From: Flavobacterium sp. 90
GTDB lineage: Bacteria; Bacteroidota; Bacteroidia; Flavobacteriales; Flavobacteriaceae
Assembly (NCBI RefSeq): GCF_004339525.1
Contig: NZ_SMGE01000001.1
Coordinates: 186,001 to 250,000, forward strand
Reading direction: 5' to 3'
DNA length: 64,000 nucleotides
A model generated the notes under the pieces. The model was not told the origin of the DNA. It saw nothing but the letters and a program-made list of their open reading frames with translations, and did no database searches. The position numbers were made by a program, and so were the translations under genes. Positions 52,903-61,689 of this stretch are shown one piece after another. Numbering within the stretch: position 1 is the stretch's first letter; each line of letters begins with the position of its first letter.

Positions 52903-53679
52903 ATGAAAAAAATACTAGCTTTAATAATTATTAGCTTTTCGTCACTTTTTGTTAGTTGCCAAACGAAACCTGGATTTACTAACACTTTACAAATAAAATA
53001 TACTCACGGCGATGAAAGTCACAGTAGGGAAGAAATGAGTTTCGAAATCCATGACAATAAAGTTTATGGTAAAATAACTCGACCTAATGCCGATAAATTA
53101 TTGCCTTCAGAAATTATATTGACAAGCGCCGATATTAAAACTTTGAATTCATTTCTAGAATTAAGCGAAAAATTTAAAAATAAATGCGACGAAATAAATT
53201 CAAGCTCAGATGTGCAGTATTATTCTATTTTTGTGGATAATAAAGTTGTAAAAATATATGAATGTGACTGGAAAGTTTATTCATTTTTTGATATTAAACA
53301 GCAAATCTTTGGCAATTATCTCCAAGATCTTGAAAAGAAAAAACAGATTTTAAATAATGAAATATCTAATTTACTAATAGGAAATTGGAAAGCTAACGTA
53401 TTACTAAATGATGTAAGCAATAAATCTGAATACATTGTCGAAAAACTAAATACAAATCCATCTTCTGAATATATTGAATTCATTAAAGACAAAAAAATGA
53501 TAATTCATAAAAATGGAAAAAGTATTTATTATGACTATAGAATTGATGTTCTTAATGGAAATAAATTTTTAATAATGAATGGCGACGATAATAAAAACGG
53601 AGAAGAATTCGTTTACGGTCATAGATTCCTGATTAATAGTTTGAGCCAAAATAAAATAATTCTAACGCGATCCTTATAA
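52903..53679 (+). CDS. lipoprotein of unknown function
   Basis: 258 residues, lipoprotein signal ending LFVSC (Cys19). Mixed alpha/beta body with a lysine-rich helix (DLEKKKQILNNEISNLLIGN) in the middle and a C-terminal beta region. No family recognised. Convergent with the gene at 53715. Confidence 0.72.
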   Translation: MKKILALIIISFSSLFVSCQTKPGFTNTLQIKYTHGDESHSREEMSFEIHDNKVYGKITRPNADKLLPSEIILTSADIKTLNSFLELSEKFKNKCDEINSSSDVQYYSIFVDNKVVKIYECDWKVYSFFDIKQQIFGNYLQDLEKKKQILNNEISNLLIGNWKANVLLNDVSNKSEYIVEKLNTNPSSEYIEFIKDKKMIIHKNGKSIYYDYRIDVLNGNKFLIMNGDDNKNGEEFVYGHRFLINSLSQNKIILTRSL

Positions 53680-53714
53680 CGGTATTACCTTCCCTCACGC
53701 AGCCACAACAAAAT

Positions 53715-54056
53715 TTATTTAGCATTAGACTTCAAATAAACCTTATGTAAATCATCCAATAACTCCATTTCTTCTTCTGGTAAAAGCTGCAAAGCAATTT
53801 CAAGTAAATTCATTACATTATTATCGGCTTCATTAAATGGAAAACTTGCCTGACTTCGGGCGTCATCGTTAAGTAAAATAATACTTGCTTTTAGAAGACT
53901 TGAAACCATTAAATTAAGTTCATTATAACAAGATACTTTTAGCTTCACGCTAAACGAATTATCACCGATATTTTCTTGTTTTAGTTTTTTGAATTTATTA
54001 ATTCTATTCATGGATTCTAAAAATTCTGTGACTTCTTTTGTATGTTGTATTTCCAT
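53715..54056 (-). CDS. conserved hypothetical protein, paralogue of 13605
   Basis: 113 residues from the ATG at 54056, which follows AAGGAAATC; a further-upstream TTG in frame would add seven residues but is a poor start. It shares the sequence pattern FSVKLKVSCYNELNLMVSSL and ALQLLPEEEMELLDDL with the protein at 13605. Helical, acidic at the C-terminus, no signal peptide. Function unknown. Confidence 0.7.
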   Translation of the reverse strand: MEIQHTKEVTEFLESMNRINKFKKLKQENIGDNSFSVKLKVSCYNELNLMVSSLLKASIILLNDDARSQASFPFNEADNNVMNLLEIALQLLPEEEMELLDDLHKVYLKSNAK

Positions 54057-54265
54057 GATTTCCTTTTTTTTTATCAAAACGAAATTACCAGTAATAATTC
54101 ACTTTTAAGTGATTGTATACAATCGGTTGTATGTAACCGAAAACTGAACGCATCAAAAAAATAATTAGAGTTCGAATTTTTAACTTTATATTCGTCATAA
54201 ATAAATATTTTAAAATCGCTCAATCTTTAAAAATAAATCCAGGCGATTTAATCAAAATTTATAAA

Positions 54266-54775
54266 ATGAAAATTATTTTAGAACGAAATTTAGACTTTAG
54301 ACAATTTCAAAATTTGATTATTTTGACATTTATTTCCGGAATGTTCTTTCTTGGAATGTTAAACTCTGTTGACTTTAAATCTTATTATCTTATTGAAATA
54401 ATTTTATTTCTTTTGAATCTAATATTTATCTCTATTTTATTTACGAAGAAAGGTTTGTCAATAGAAAATCAAAAACTTTATAAAATTGTTTCTTTGTTTG
54501 GATTTACTTTAACCAAAAAACTAATTGAGATTTCTGATTTTCAACAACTTTTTATAACTAATGGAAAACTTTCAACGAATTATGCCTATTCATACAATAT
54601 TAAAGAACTTCATAATTGGGAGCCTGATTTAAATCATTCTGTAAACTGTTTTAATATATTTATGACAGACGAAAAAAAAACTTATCAAAAAAAGATTTTG
54701 ACTTTGACTAAACTTGAGAAAGTAAAATTGGCAACAGAATTTATTACGAAAAATACAAATCTAAATAATCAATAA
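54266..54775 (+). CDS. membrane protein of unknown function
   Basis: 169 residues with two transmembrane helices (about 17-34 and 40-60) and a C-terminal cytoplasmic part of about 100 residues (KIVSLFGFTLTKKLIEISDF). The latter resembles bacterial PH-like or YcxB-like modules by its hydrophobic-basic strand pattern, without certainty. Start ATG 54266. Confidence 0.6.
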   Translation: MKIILERNLDFRQFQNLIILTFISGMFFLGMLNSVDFKSYYLIEIILFLLNLIFISILFTKKGLSIENQKLYKIVSLFGFTLTKKLIEISDFQQLFITNGKLSTNYAYSYNIKELHNWEPDLNHSVNCFNIFMTDEKKTYQKKILTLTKLEKVKLATEFITKNTNLNNQ

Positions 54776-54857
54776 ATATCCAATCAAATACTAGCATTTC
54801 CCTCAATCTTTAAAAAAGAATTGAGTCGATTTAATTAAAGATTTGTAAAATCATTCT

Positions 54858-55418
54858 ATGAAAAACTGGAAACAAGTATTTAAATATCTTCCTATTATAT
54901 TTTTAATGTGGTTTATAGCTCACACTATATTTATAACAATTGACGGTTTGCATGATAACGGAAAAGGTGCAGATGTTGCCGTTATTCTGGGCAGTAAGGT
55001 AAACGAAGACGGAACATTATCTGAACGTCTTGAAAAGCGTTTAGAATGTGGGTTAAATTTATATCTAAATAAGCGTGTAAAAAGAATAATTGTAAGTGGC
55101 GGTTTTGGCAAAGAAGGTTTTTATGAAGGAGACAAAATGAAAGATTTTTTAGTGACCAATAAAGTTCCTGAAACTGCAATAATTGTCGACAATTTAGGAA
55201 ACAATACACGCGCAACGGCAGATAATGTTGCTAAATTACGAGATAGTTTACACTTTGAAAGCATAATAGTAGTATCGCAATACTTTCATATCACGAGAAC
55301 AAAAATGCTATTTAAAAAACATGGCTTTCAAAATGTTAATGGCGTAAGTCCAAATTACTTTGAAATCAAAGATGTATATTCTTTACTAAGAGAATTTGTG
55401 GGTTACTACACACAATAA
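54858..55418 (+). CDS. YdcF/SanA-family (DUF218) envelope protein
   Basis: 186 residues, one N-terminal transmembrane helix (about 10-28), then the DUF218 domain: GADVAVILGSKVNEDGTLSE, RIIVSGGFGKEGFYEGDKMK, DNLGNNTRATADNVA and IIVVSQYFHITRTKMLF. SanA and ElyC in this family affect envelope permeability and peptidoglycan metabolism; the biochemical activity is unknown. Extracytoplasmic by topology. Confidence 0.88.
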   Translation: MKNWKQVFKYLPIIFLMWFIAHTIFITIDGLHDNGKGADVAVILGSKVNEDGTLSERLEKRLECGLNLYLNKRVKRIIVSGGFGKEGFYEGDKMKDFLVTNKVPETAIIVDNLGNNTRATADNVAKLRDSLHFESIIVVSQYFHITRTKMLFKKHGFQNVNGVSPNYFEIKDVYSLLREFVGYYTQ

Positions 55419-55456
55419 AAACGATACTTTTTAATCCATTAAAATAAAATTTCAAC

Positions 55457-55960
55457 ATGATATTTGAAAACCAAATATTAAACTATTTTGATTCTAATTT
55501 AATAAAAAGAGATCTTAATTTTATTCTCAACGAGACATTAACCAAAGAAGAAATTGTAATTATTTCGGAGATTGGTTTACCAAACAATATTTTAGATTTT
55601 CATTTTACAAATGATATTTCTTTATTATCTCCATCAGAAATTGTAATTGGAAAAACCCATTCGGAAAATAATATTATTCTTAATTTAGAATCACGAAATA
55701 TTACAAAAAACAATCTTAATTGTTTCTTAGCAAAATCTCTCAAACATCTGGTTCTGCAACTATATACTTATGATCATTTGTGGAAAAATGTTATTCCTAA
55801 TAAACATTTTGGCGATTATAGGGAGGATTATAATTTTAAAAAATACGCTAAATTTTTAGAAACAGAATTATTAGAAATTGATCCGGATTTATTAAAAAAT
55901 GATAACGCCTATTTTTGGGGTTCATTAATTGAGGATATTGAGTTTGGCATAGTTGGATAA
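55457..55960 (+). CDS. hypothetical protein, weakly SUKH-like
   Basis: 167 residues, no signal peptide. The layout ISEIGLPNNILDFHFTNDIS, IVIGKTHSENNIILNLESRN and a C-terminal YFWGSLIEDIEFGIVG loosely resembles SUKH-4 immunity proteins (early 'GLP' turn, 'IG...I..' strand), but the fit is weak. No toxin partner gene is adjacent. Could be an orphan immunity protein or unrelated. Confidence 0.5.
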   Translation: MIFENQILNYFDSNLIKRDLNFILNETLTKEEIVIISEIGLPNNILDFHFTNDISLLSPSEIVIGKTHSENNIILNLESRNITKNNLNCFLAKSLKHLVLQLYTYDHLWKNVIPNKHFGDYREDYNFKKYAKFLETELLEIDPDLLKNDNAYFWGSLIEDIEFGIVG

Positions 55961-55999
55961 TCTAAAAATACTAAAATTGAAAGAGGTTTTTTTCGAAAA

Positions 56000-56791
56000 T
56001 TAAGCAACCGCACATTCAACATTATTTTGTTCAGCGATCTGCATATCAATTATTTTTTGAGCAATAGTTCCTCTTTCAAATAAGCGAATAAATTTGAAAA
56101 CGGCACTCACAAAATATCCCGGATTCGAGACTAATCGGGCGATTTCTGTTATTCTTTCGTCTCTAAGTTTTGTGCAGGCTTCTCTTTGATCTTCCGGAAC
56201 GGCTACAAATTCGTTGGCAAATTTCCATGCGCCGTCTCTTGCCGTTTGCATGCTAAAATCAATAAAGAAAGTGTCGATTTTGCCTGTCCATTTTAGAATC
56301 ATTGTTAGCGTTGGCCAAATTTTGATTAGACATTTTTCGACGTCGCCAACCAGATTACTCAGAATCGTATTTATTTGATCAAAGTCGTGTTTTAAACTCT
56401 CAATATCTTCTACTGTACTAACTTGAGCCGAAGCAATTCCTAAATCAAGATTCACATGCGCATTAATTCCAAGCAATAAATGCTGAAGTACTATTGGCCA
56501 GAATTTTTCGGCTTGTTCAAAGGCAAATCCCCAACATTCTGATGGTTTTTCTTTGGCTTTATATTGGTAATATGCTTTTAGATATCTATTAGCAAAAATA
56601 ACGTCCAATTTCTCCATTCGTTCCCCATTTTGAAAAGAACCAGCCTGAATTCCTTCTTTCACTTTTACCGTAACTTCGCGATATAGTGTTGTAAATAAAC
56701 CTATATTACTTTGTTCCAGTTTTGACTTTTGTATTATTTCATCCAACAATAAAATTACTTCGTCTATCGTATTTGCTTGCTTTATATTCAT
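56000..56791 (-). CDS. DUF5995 family protein
   Basis: 263 residues, no signal peptide. Strong DUF5995 motifs: LDVIFANRYLKAYYQYKAKE, EKFWPIVLQHLLLGINAHVN, LDLGIASAQ. The family is helical and of unknown function; the 'LQHLLLG.NAH.NLDLG' core suggests a metal-binding or catalytic site. Cytoplasmic. Single gene. Confidence 0.82.
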   Translation of the reverse strand: MNIKQANTIDEVILLLDEIIQKSKLEQSNIGLFTTLYREVTVKVKEGIQAGSFQNGERMEKLDVIFANRYLKAYYQYKAKEKPSECWGFAFEQAEKFWPIVLQHLLLGINAHVNLDLGIASAQVSTVEDIESLKHDFDQINTILSNLVGDVEKCLIKIWPTLTMILKWTGKIDTFFIDFSMQTARDGAWKFANEFVAVPEDQREACTKLRDERITEIARLVSNPGYFVSAVFKFIRLFERGTIAQKIIDMQIAEQNNVECAVA

Positions 56792-57031
56792 TTATAGGGA
56801 ATTATAATTAAATTAAACAGAACGAATATAATTATTTTTATCTTTTAAAATGCATTTTTATGAGGTAATTATCTTATTATTTTTTTCCTCTTTTTTGGTA
56901 CAAAAACGGATTAATATAAATATTTATGAGAGATAATCAATTTCAAGACATTGTTTACGGTTTTACGTAAGGTATTTGAATTCAAACGAATTACTTTTGA
57001 AAAAGCTTTTAATCTATTTTTTTTTGAAGTA

Positions 57032-57493
57032 ATGAAAACCAAAATAATGAAGATAAAACCGTTTTATTTTTACAGTGTATTTCTTGTCATTTTCATTTCA
57101 GCGTGTTTTTTATGGATGTTAAAAACCAACACATTCGCAGAAGACGCTACTCAGATTATGTATCGAGATAAAGACTTTGAAAAAAAGACAGGTATTACTT
57201 TAGAAGAATATGTCAAAAGAAAATCTATTGTTTCATTAAAACTTATTGGAAATAAAAAATATGATGATAAAATTTTAAACCTTTTTCAATTAAAAATAAG
57301 AAAAATAATATCCGAAGAAGATCCTAATAAAGGCATTCATTTAAAATTTGATAAAAAAACTCCTTATGAAGATGTAATTCGTTCCTTTCAAATTTGCAAA
57401 ATAGAAAAATGTCCAACATACGTGCCTGACGGATACGACCTTTGGGTTTTTCCTTACTACAATAAAAAACAAACCAAAAAAACGAACCCATGA
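57032..57493 (+). CDS. hypothetical membrane-anchored protein
   Basis: 153 residues from the ATG at 57032; the longer frame to a TTG at 56951 adds an unlikely hydrophobic-basic leader. A transmembrane or signal helix (about 9-25: YFYSVFLVIFISACFLW) is followed by a charged extracytoplasmic part. A cysteine falls in the helix (ISAC), so a lipoprotein cannot be excluded. No family recognised. The stop overlaps the next ATG by four bases. Confidence 0.65.
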   Translation: MKTKIMKIKPFYFYSVFLVIFISACFLWMLKTNTFAEDATQIMYRDKDFEKKTGITLEEYVKRKSIVSLKLIGNKKYDDKILNLFQLKIRKIISEEDPNKGIHLKFDKKTPYEDVIRSFQICKIEKCPTYVPDGYDLWVFPYYNKKQTKKTNP

Positions 57494-57918
57494 AACTAAT
57501 ACTTGCTGCATTACTTTTTATTTTCAACTTAGCATTATCCGCACAAACCAACAATTTTGCTGGCGATTATACACGTTCACTTAGTGAAGAAGGGAAACAT
57601 ATCATCGAATATAAATTGACCTTAAATCAAGACGGAACATTCATTTTTCATTCGTACACAAAAATGCAAGGCGGAGTTCCTCCTGAAGTAAACAAATACG
57701 GAAAAGGAAAATGGGCTGGAAAATACAATATGATCACTTTTTCGACAGATAAAAAAGCAGACTTTGACGAAAAATATACTTTGGATTTTAATAAATCTAC
57801 GGCGCGATTTGTAACCAAAAATCCTCGTGACAAAACAGATCAAATCGTTAAAACAAGACTTACGTTTCTGGAATCAGGAATTCCCTGGATGCAAAGAATT
57901 GATGTTTTTAAAGTATAA
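57490..57918 (+). CDS. exported lipocalin-like small protein
   Basis: 142 residues, signal peptide about 1-19 (LALSAQ). Beta-rich mature domain: GDYTRSLSEEGKHIIEYKLT, LNQDGTFIFHSYTK, then KGKWAGKYNMITFSTDKK, reminiscent of small lipocalin/copper-resistance-type barrels where a 'G.W' strand follows 'DGTF'. Function unknown. Translationally coupled to the gene before it by a four-base overlap. Confidence 0.72.
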   Translation: MKLILAALLFIFNLALSAQTNNFAGDYTRSLSEEGKHIIEYKLTLNQDGTFIFHSYTKMQGGVPPEVNKYGKGKWAGKYNMITFSTDKKADFDEKYTLDFNKSTARFVTKNPRDKTDQIVKTRLTFLESGIPWMQRIDVFKV

Positions 57919-57963
57919 AAATCTAATAATTACATTAGCCTGAAAACCGTTTTATAAAACCAT

Positions 57964-58005
57964 AAAATGCGCAAAAGTCCAAAAGACATTTGCGCATTTT
58001 TTTTT
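57964..58005 (+). terminator. terminator of the 57490 gene
   Basis: AAAATGCGCAAA and TTTGCGCATTTT, 13-nt loop, T9 follows. Confidence 0.85.
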
Positions 58006-58167
58006 AATCCTCTCCTATTTTTTTAATTTTTATATAAATACTGCAATAGAAATTACTAAAAATAATCTCCATATTTTTCTTCGCTACACAAACCGTATCA
58101 TGTACTGCATCGAAAGTAAAAACACCTTTTTTTGAGCATTGTAAAATTTTTCTCAATAAAGCGTAAT

Positions 58168-58211
58168 TACGGATTTCCGTAAAATAACTGAATTAGAAGA
58201 AGTTAGTTTTG
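58168..58211 (+). promoter_or_regulatory. candidate activator site and promoter of the GTPase cassette
   Basis: Palindrome TACGGATTTCCGTA (58168-58181) and an exact TAnnTTTG box TAGTTTTG (58204-58211), centres 33 bp apart. The position of the palindrome, about 42 bp before the predicted start near 58216, suits a class II activator. Closely matches 47959-48004 and 8457-8501. Confidence 0.6.
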
Positions 58212-58250
58212 AATAAATATTTCAAGCCACTTTTAGTATTGAAGTTTTTT

Positions 58251-58281
58251 TTTGAGATAAATATTTACCAAAATAGTTTAC
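58251..58281 (+). promoter_or_regulatory. second promoter of the GTPase cassette
   Basis: TTTG (58251-58254), 19 bp, then TAGTTTAC (58274-58281): exact -33 spacing and 6/8 to 7/8 of TAnnTTTG. It could give a shorter, constitutive leader of about 80 nt. Confidence 0.4.
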
Positions 58282-58367
58282 CTCTAAATAATATCCGGTT
58301 GAAGAAAATCTTTTCAAACCGACAAAACCTAATTACGACCAAATAATTAATTCTAAAATTAACTACA

Positions 58368-59396
58368 ATGAGTAAAAAATCAATTCAGGCAACAGATCTC
58401 TTTTTGGCAGTACTTGCCATATTATTAATTAGCGTAAGTTTTTACCAAACCTGGCTTGGGCTAGACCAAATTTTTGGTCCTGCATCGTTTATAATTGCTT
58501 TGGTTTTATCTCTTTTATTGTTGTTTTTAGTCTGGATGCTAAGAGTTGCAAAAATAGAAGGGCGTTCTACTTCAAGCCTTGTCGGTATCTATATTTTTAT
58601 TGCCTCATTTTGCTTTATGGCAAATTTTAATGCTTTGTACACAAGATTTATGCGAACTGACATTTATACGACAGAATTAAGGGATATAAACGAACGTTTT
58701 AATAATCTGGAATCTGATGTTCAATCGAAATTAAGTTATAAATATAACGGCGCAACTGCACAAAATATTGAAATTAAGAAAAAACAAATGATGGAGCAGA
58801 TAAAAGATCCGGGAAATAAAGGAATGGGAACCAGAGCACAATCGCTAATAAGAGATATCGAACAATTAACGGGTCAAAAAGTTGATTTTCTTACGCCTGT
58901 TCGTAACGACTACGATGATTTGGCAGAAAGAATGGGACGCCAAATTGATAATATGATTTCTGATCTTTCTCCTGAAGAAAAGGCTTTAAAAACGGATATT
59001 AACAATGCTGTTTTAAAATGGAACAAGAAGATTCAGGATTTGTTACTGCTTTCTAAAAAAGAAAAAGATGATATCTCTCAGGGATTAATCGACGAATCAT
59101 TGACCGAATATAATAAGCTAGGTAATCGTGCTCATACTGTTTTAGGAGATGATAAATTTAAATTTACACCTGAAATTTCAAAAACACAAGACGTTGGAAA
59201 AATCGGATTTGCTTTTGACCACGCGATTAAAAACTTTGGAATGTATCAATTTGTTGTATTAATGGGTTGCGTTTTATTAGATTTTGTTATCGTCATTATT
59301 GTATTACTGGTTACACCAAATAATGGAAGCAGCAGTAATTCAAGCGTGTTCACCGGAAATAAAAGAAATGGTAAAGTATTAATTGCAAAAAACTAA
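58368..59396 (+). CDS. membrane protein of GTPase cassette
   Basis: 342 residues. Three N-terminal transmembrane helices (about 11-29, 37-58, 71-92), a ~200-residue soluble, partly coiled-coil region (TELRDINERFNNLESDVQSK; NNAVLKWNKKIQDLLLLSKK) and a fourth helix near the C-terminus (about 299-318, FVVLMGCVLLDFVIVIIVLL). No named family. First of three tightly packed genes; 11 nt separates it from the GTPase. Likely a membrane anchor or sensor for the cassette. Confidence 0.75.
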   Translation: MSKKSIQATDLFLAVLAILLISVSFYQTWLGLDQIFGPASFIIALVLSLLLLFLVWMLRVAKIEGRSTSSLVGIYIFIASFCFMANFNALYTRFMRTDIYTTELRDINERFNNLESDVQSKLSYKYNGATAQNIEIKKKQMMEQIKDPGNKGMGTRAQSLIRDIEQLTGQKVDFLTPVRNDYDDLAERMGRQIDNMISDLSPEEKALKTDINNAVLKWNKKIQDLLLLSKKEKDDISQGLIDESLTEYNKLGNRAHTVLGDDKFKFTPEISKTQDVGKIGFAFDHAIKNFGMYQFVVLMGCVLLDFVIVIIVLLVTPNNGSSSNSSVFTGNKRNGKVLIAKN

Positions 59397-59407
59397 AATT
59401 ACTTAAG

Positions 59408-60328
59408 ATGACTAACGAAAACAACACTTTAAAGCCTTTGTCTTTTGATGATGACAATTTAAAACCTATTTCTTTTGACACCAAAAATGAACCGAAATCT
59501 ACTTTTGTTCCTTTGGCAAACGCCGGTACAAATGACATAAAAAATAAAGACAGCAATTTTGTTTTCTTTTTTGGTGTTGGAGAATCCGGTAAATCTGTTA
59601 TTCTTTCCTCGATTCTTTATTATTTAAGTTCACAAGCCGGGGTTTTACGTCCAAAATTAGGAACTCCAAATTCAAAAGAAGCACAGGTTTTACTGACTGA
59701 TTTTTTTGAAAATATCAGACAAGGTATTTTACCAAACAGAACAACACGCGATCAGGTAACCAGATTAGATTTGATATTTGAACCCAATAATAAATCTAAA
59801 AAAGTCCCTCCTATTAACCTGACTTTTCTGGAAACTTCCGGAGAAAATCACAAAGATATTAGTCGAGGCGGAACCTATCATAGTAGTATCGAAGCGTATT
59901 TGAATGCCAATATTCCGCTGACATTTATAATTGTTACCAGCTTTGATATGGCGCATTTAGAAGATACATTGATAAATGAATTTCTGGATGAACTCGAAAG
60001 AAAAGGAAAAAATCTAAAATCTATAAATGTGATTTTAGTAGTTTCTAAATGGGATAAATCCGGTAGAACAGATGTTTCTAATGAAGAGGAATTAGAAAAT
60101 TTTATTAACGAACGTTTACCCCGAACAAACAACAGGATAAATTCGTATGAATTAAATAAAACATATTTTACCATTGGCAACATCGAAAACAATGGAGACG
60201 GAGAAAGAATAACGCTTTTAAATTTAGATCCTGCCGAAGTATTATCTAATTGGCTCTACGAAAGCGTGGTGGGTTATCCGTTAGATTATGAAGGAACATT
60301 TTGGGAACGATTAAAATTTAGCTTTTAA
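59408..60328 (+). CDS. P-loop GTPase-like protein of conflict-system type
   Basis: 306 residues, cytoplasmic. A repeated N-terminal linker (LKPLSFD, LKPISFD) precedes the nucleotide domain: Walker A GVGESGKS at 56-63, a G3-like LETSGE at 141-146 and a G4-like SKWD at 213-216. This is a TRAFAC-type GTPase of the kind encoded beside GTPase-associated proteins in NTP-driven conflict systems (the DO-GTPase/GAP1 class). Assignment is from motif order and neighbours. 5 nt before the next gene. Confidence 0.78.
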   Translation: MTNENNTLKPLSFDDDNLKPISFDTKNEPKSTFVPLANAGTNDIKNKDSNFVFFFGVGESGKSVILSSILYYLSSQAGVLRPKLGTPNSKEAQVLLTDFFENIRQGILPNRTTRDQVTRLDLIFEPNNKSKKVPPINLTFLETSGENHKDISRGGTYHSSIEAYLNANIPLTFIIVTSFDMAHLEDTLINEFLDELERKGKNLKSINVILVVSKWDKSGRTDVSNEEELENFINERLPRTNNRINSYELNKTYFTIGNIENNGDGERITLLNLDPAEVLSNWLYESVVGYPLDYEGTFWERLKFSF

Positions 60329-60333
60329 ACGAT

Positions 60334-61563
60334 ATGGCACAAAATATATATTTGGTAGCATTTGGGACATTTGGAAATCCATACGGTTTTAGACAATCTT
60401 TTTTTAAAGTTGGAAATCAAAATGTAGCAAAATCAATCAGAACATTCGACTTAAATACAAATGCAATTAAATTAGTCGAAAACAGTACAATATATGCTAT
60501 TCGCAAAGAAGTCGCCAGCGGATTAAATTCAATTGCTTATTCTAAATATTCTTTTGCTAAAGAACAAAATTCTGATCGTGGCGGTACTTTTATTGGCGCC
60601 AGTATTCTTTTTACATCTGAAATTGCCGAAGAAAATCTTACGATTACTAAACTAAACGAATTTCACTCCATATTAGTTAGTAAAAACGTTGCTGATAAAA
60701 CGATAATGGTGAATCATTCTGATAATTTTTCTGCAGATATTCCGCAGGATTTCGACAAGCTTAGTTTTAATCTTAAAGGTTTTGATGAACCTTCGAACTT
60801 CAATTTATCAAATTCTAATTTGGTTGTTTATTCTCCTCTGGATTCAAGTAAATTGCAGCATAATTTTAAAAAATCATTAGAATTATTAAACAGTTTTGAT
60901 ACTATTTTCTTTACCGATAATGAAGAAATTGCAAAATTCACTCATAGCAAAGGTCTTTATAAAACAACCGACGAAACAGGATTTGACAATGAAATTCAAA
61001 TCTTGAGAGAAGAAAAAAAGAAACGACTGCAATTATTATTAAATGATTTCGAAAAAGAAATAACTGAACTTGAAGAAAACAAAAAAACATCTATTAAAAA
61101 TCTTAAAGACAGTATTGAGCAAAATTCAAGATTACATAATGAAAACAGTAGAAAAATTGAAGAGTCTAAAAAACAGATCCAAATTCTTGAAAATAAATAT
61201 TATGAGTTTTCAAAAAAGATAAAAGAGGCTATAAATTATATCAATTCAGATAAAAAAATTGAAGAAGTAAAACTGTTTCACAATGAAAATAAACGTGAAT
61301 TTATAAATTTTGTGAATCAAAATACACAGCCTCAATATCTGAATAGCTTAAATAATATTCAATCAAAAACTAATCTAATCAGCAACCATCAAGTAAATTC
61401 TGATTATTCGGCACCAAATTTCGGTTTCCAAAAAAGAGAAAAAAACAGAAAGGAGAAGACATTTAAAATTTTCGAATTTCTTTCGGTTTTATTTTTTCTT
61501 TTATGGATTTTGACATTTCTTTACTATCAATTTTTCCCGGAAATATTTGATTTACCGAAATGA
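60334..61563 (+). CDS. GAP1-like GTPase-associated protein with coiled coil and membrane tail
   Basis: 409 residues. The N-terminal domain (about 1-205) has the GAP1-type opening: NIYLVAFGTFGNPYGFRQSF and DRGGTFIGASILFTSEIAEE. Then a long coiled coil (about 228-330: REEKKKRLQLLLNDFEKEIT), a short linker and a C-terminal transmembrane helix (about 383-402). A cytoplasmic sensor/partner domain anchored to the membrane, matching the membrane protein at 58368. Recognition as GAP1 is moderate. Ends the operon. Confidence 0.7.
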   Translation: MAQNIYLVAFGTFGNPYGFRQSFFKVGNQNVAKSIRTFDLNTNAIKLVENSTIYAIRKEVASGLNSIAYSKYSFAKEQNSDRGGTFIGASILFTSEIAEENLTITKLNEFHSILVSKNVADKTIMVNHSDNFSADIPQDFDKLSFNLKGFDEPSNFNLSNSNLVVYSPLDSSKLQHNFKKSLELLNSFDTIFFTDNEEIAKFTHSKGLYKTTDETGFDNEIQILREEKKKRLQLLLNDFEKEITELEENKKTSIKNLKDSIEQNSRLHNENSRKIEESKKQIQILENKYYEFSKKIKEAINYINSDKKIEEVKLFHNENKREFINFVNQNTQPQYLNSLNNIQSKTNLISNHQVNSDYSAPNFGFQKREKNRKEKTFKIFEFLSVLFFLLWILTFLYYQFFPEIFDLPK

Positions 61564-61689
61564 AAATAATAGCAATCTTAATAGACGTATTAAATCAAAG
61601 TCTTTTGTAAATTTGAATTATCGATTTTTATTAATAAACAATATTTACAAGTATAAGCCTAGCGCTATTGAAATGCACCCATAACAAAT

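Noticed and set aside
56951..57031. TTG extension of the gene at 57032
   Set aside because: The added 27 residues look non-coding and hide the signal-like helix behind a basic leader.
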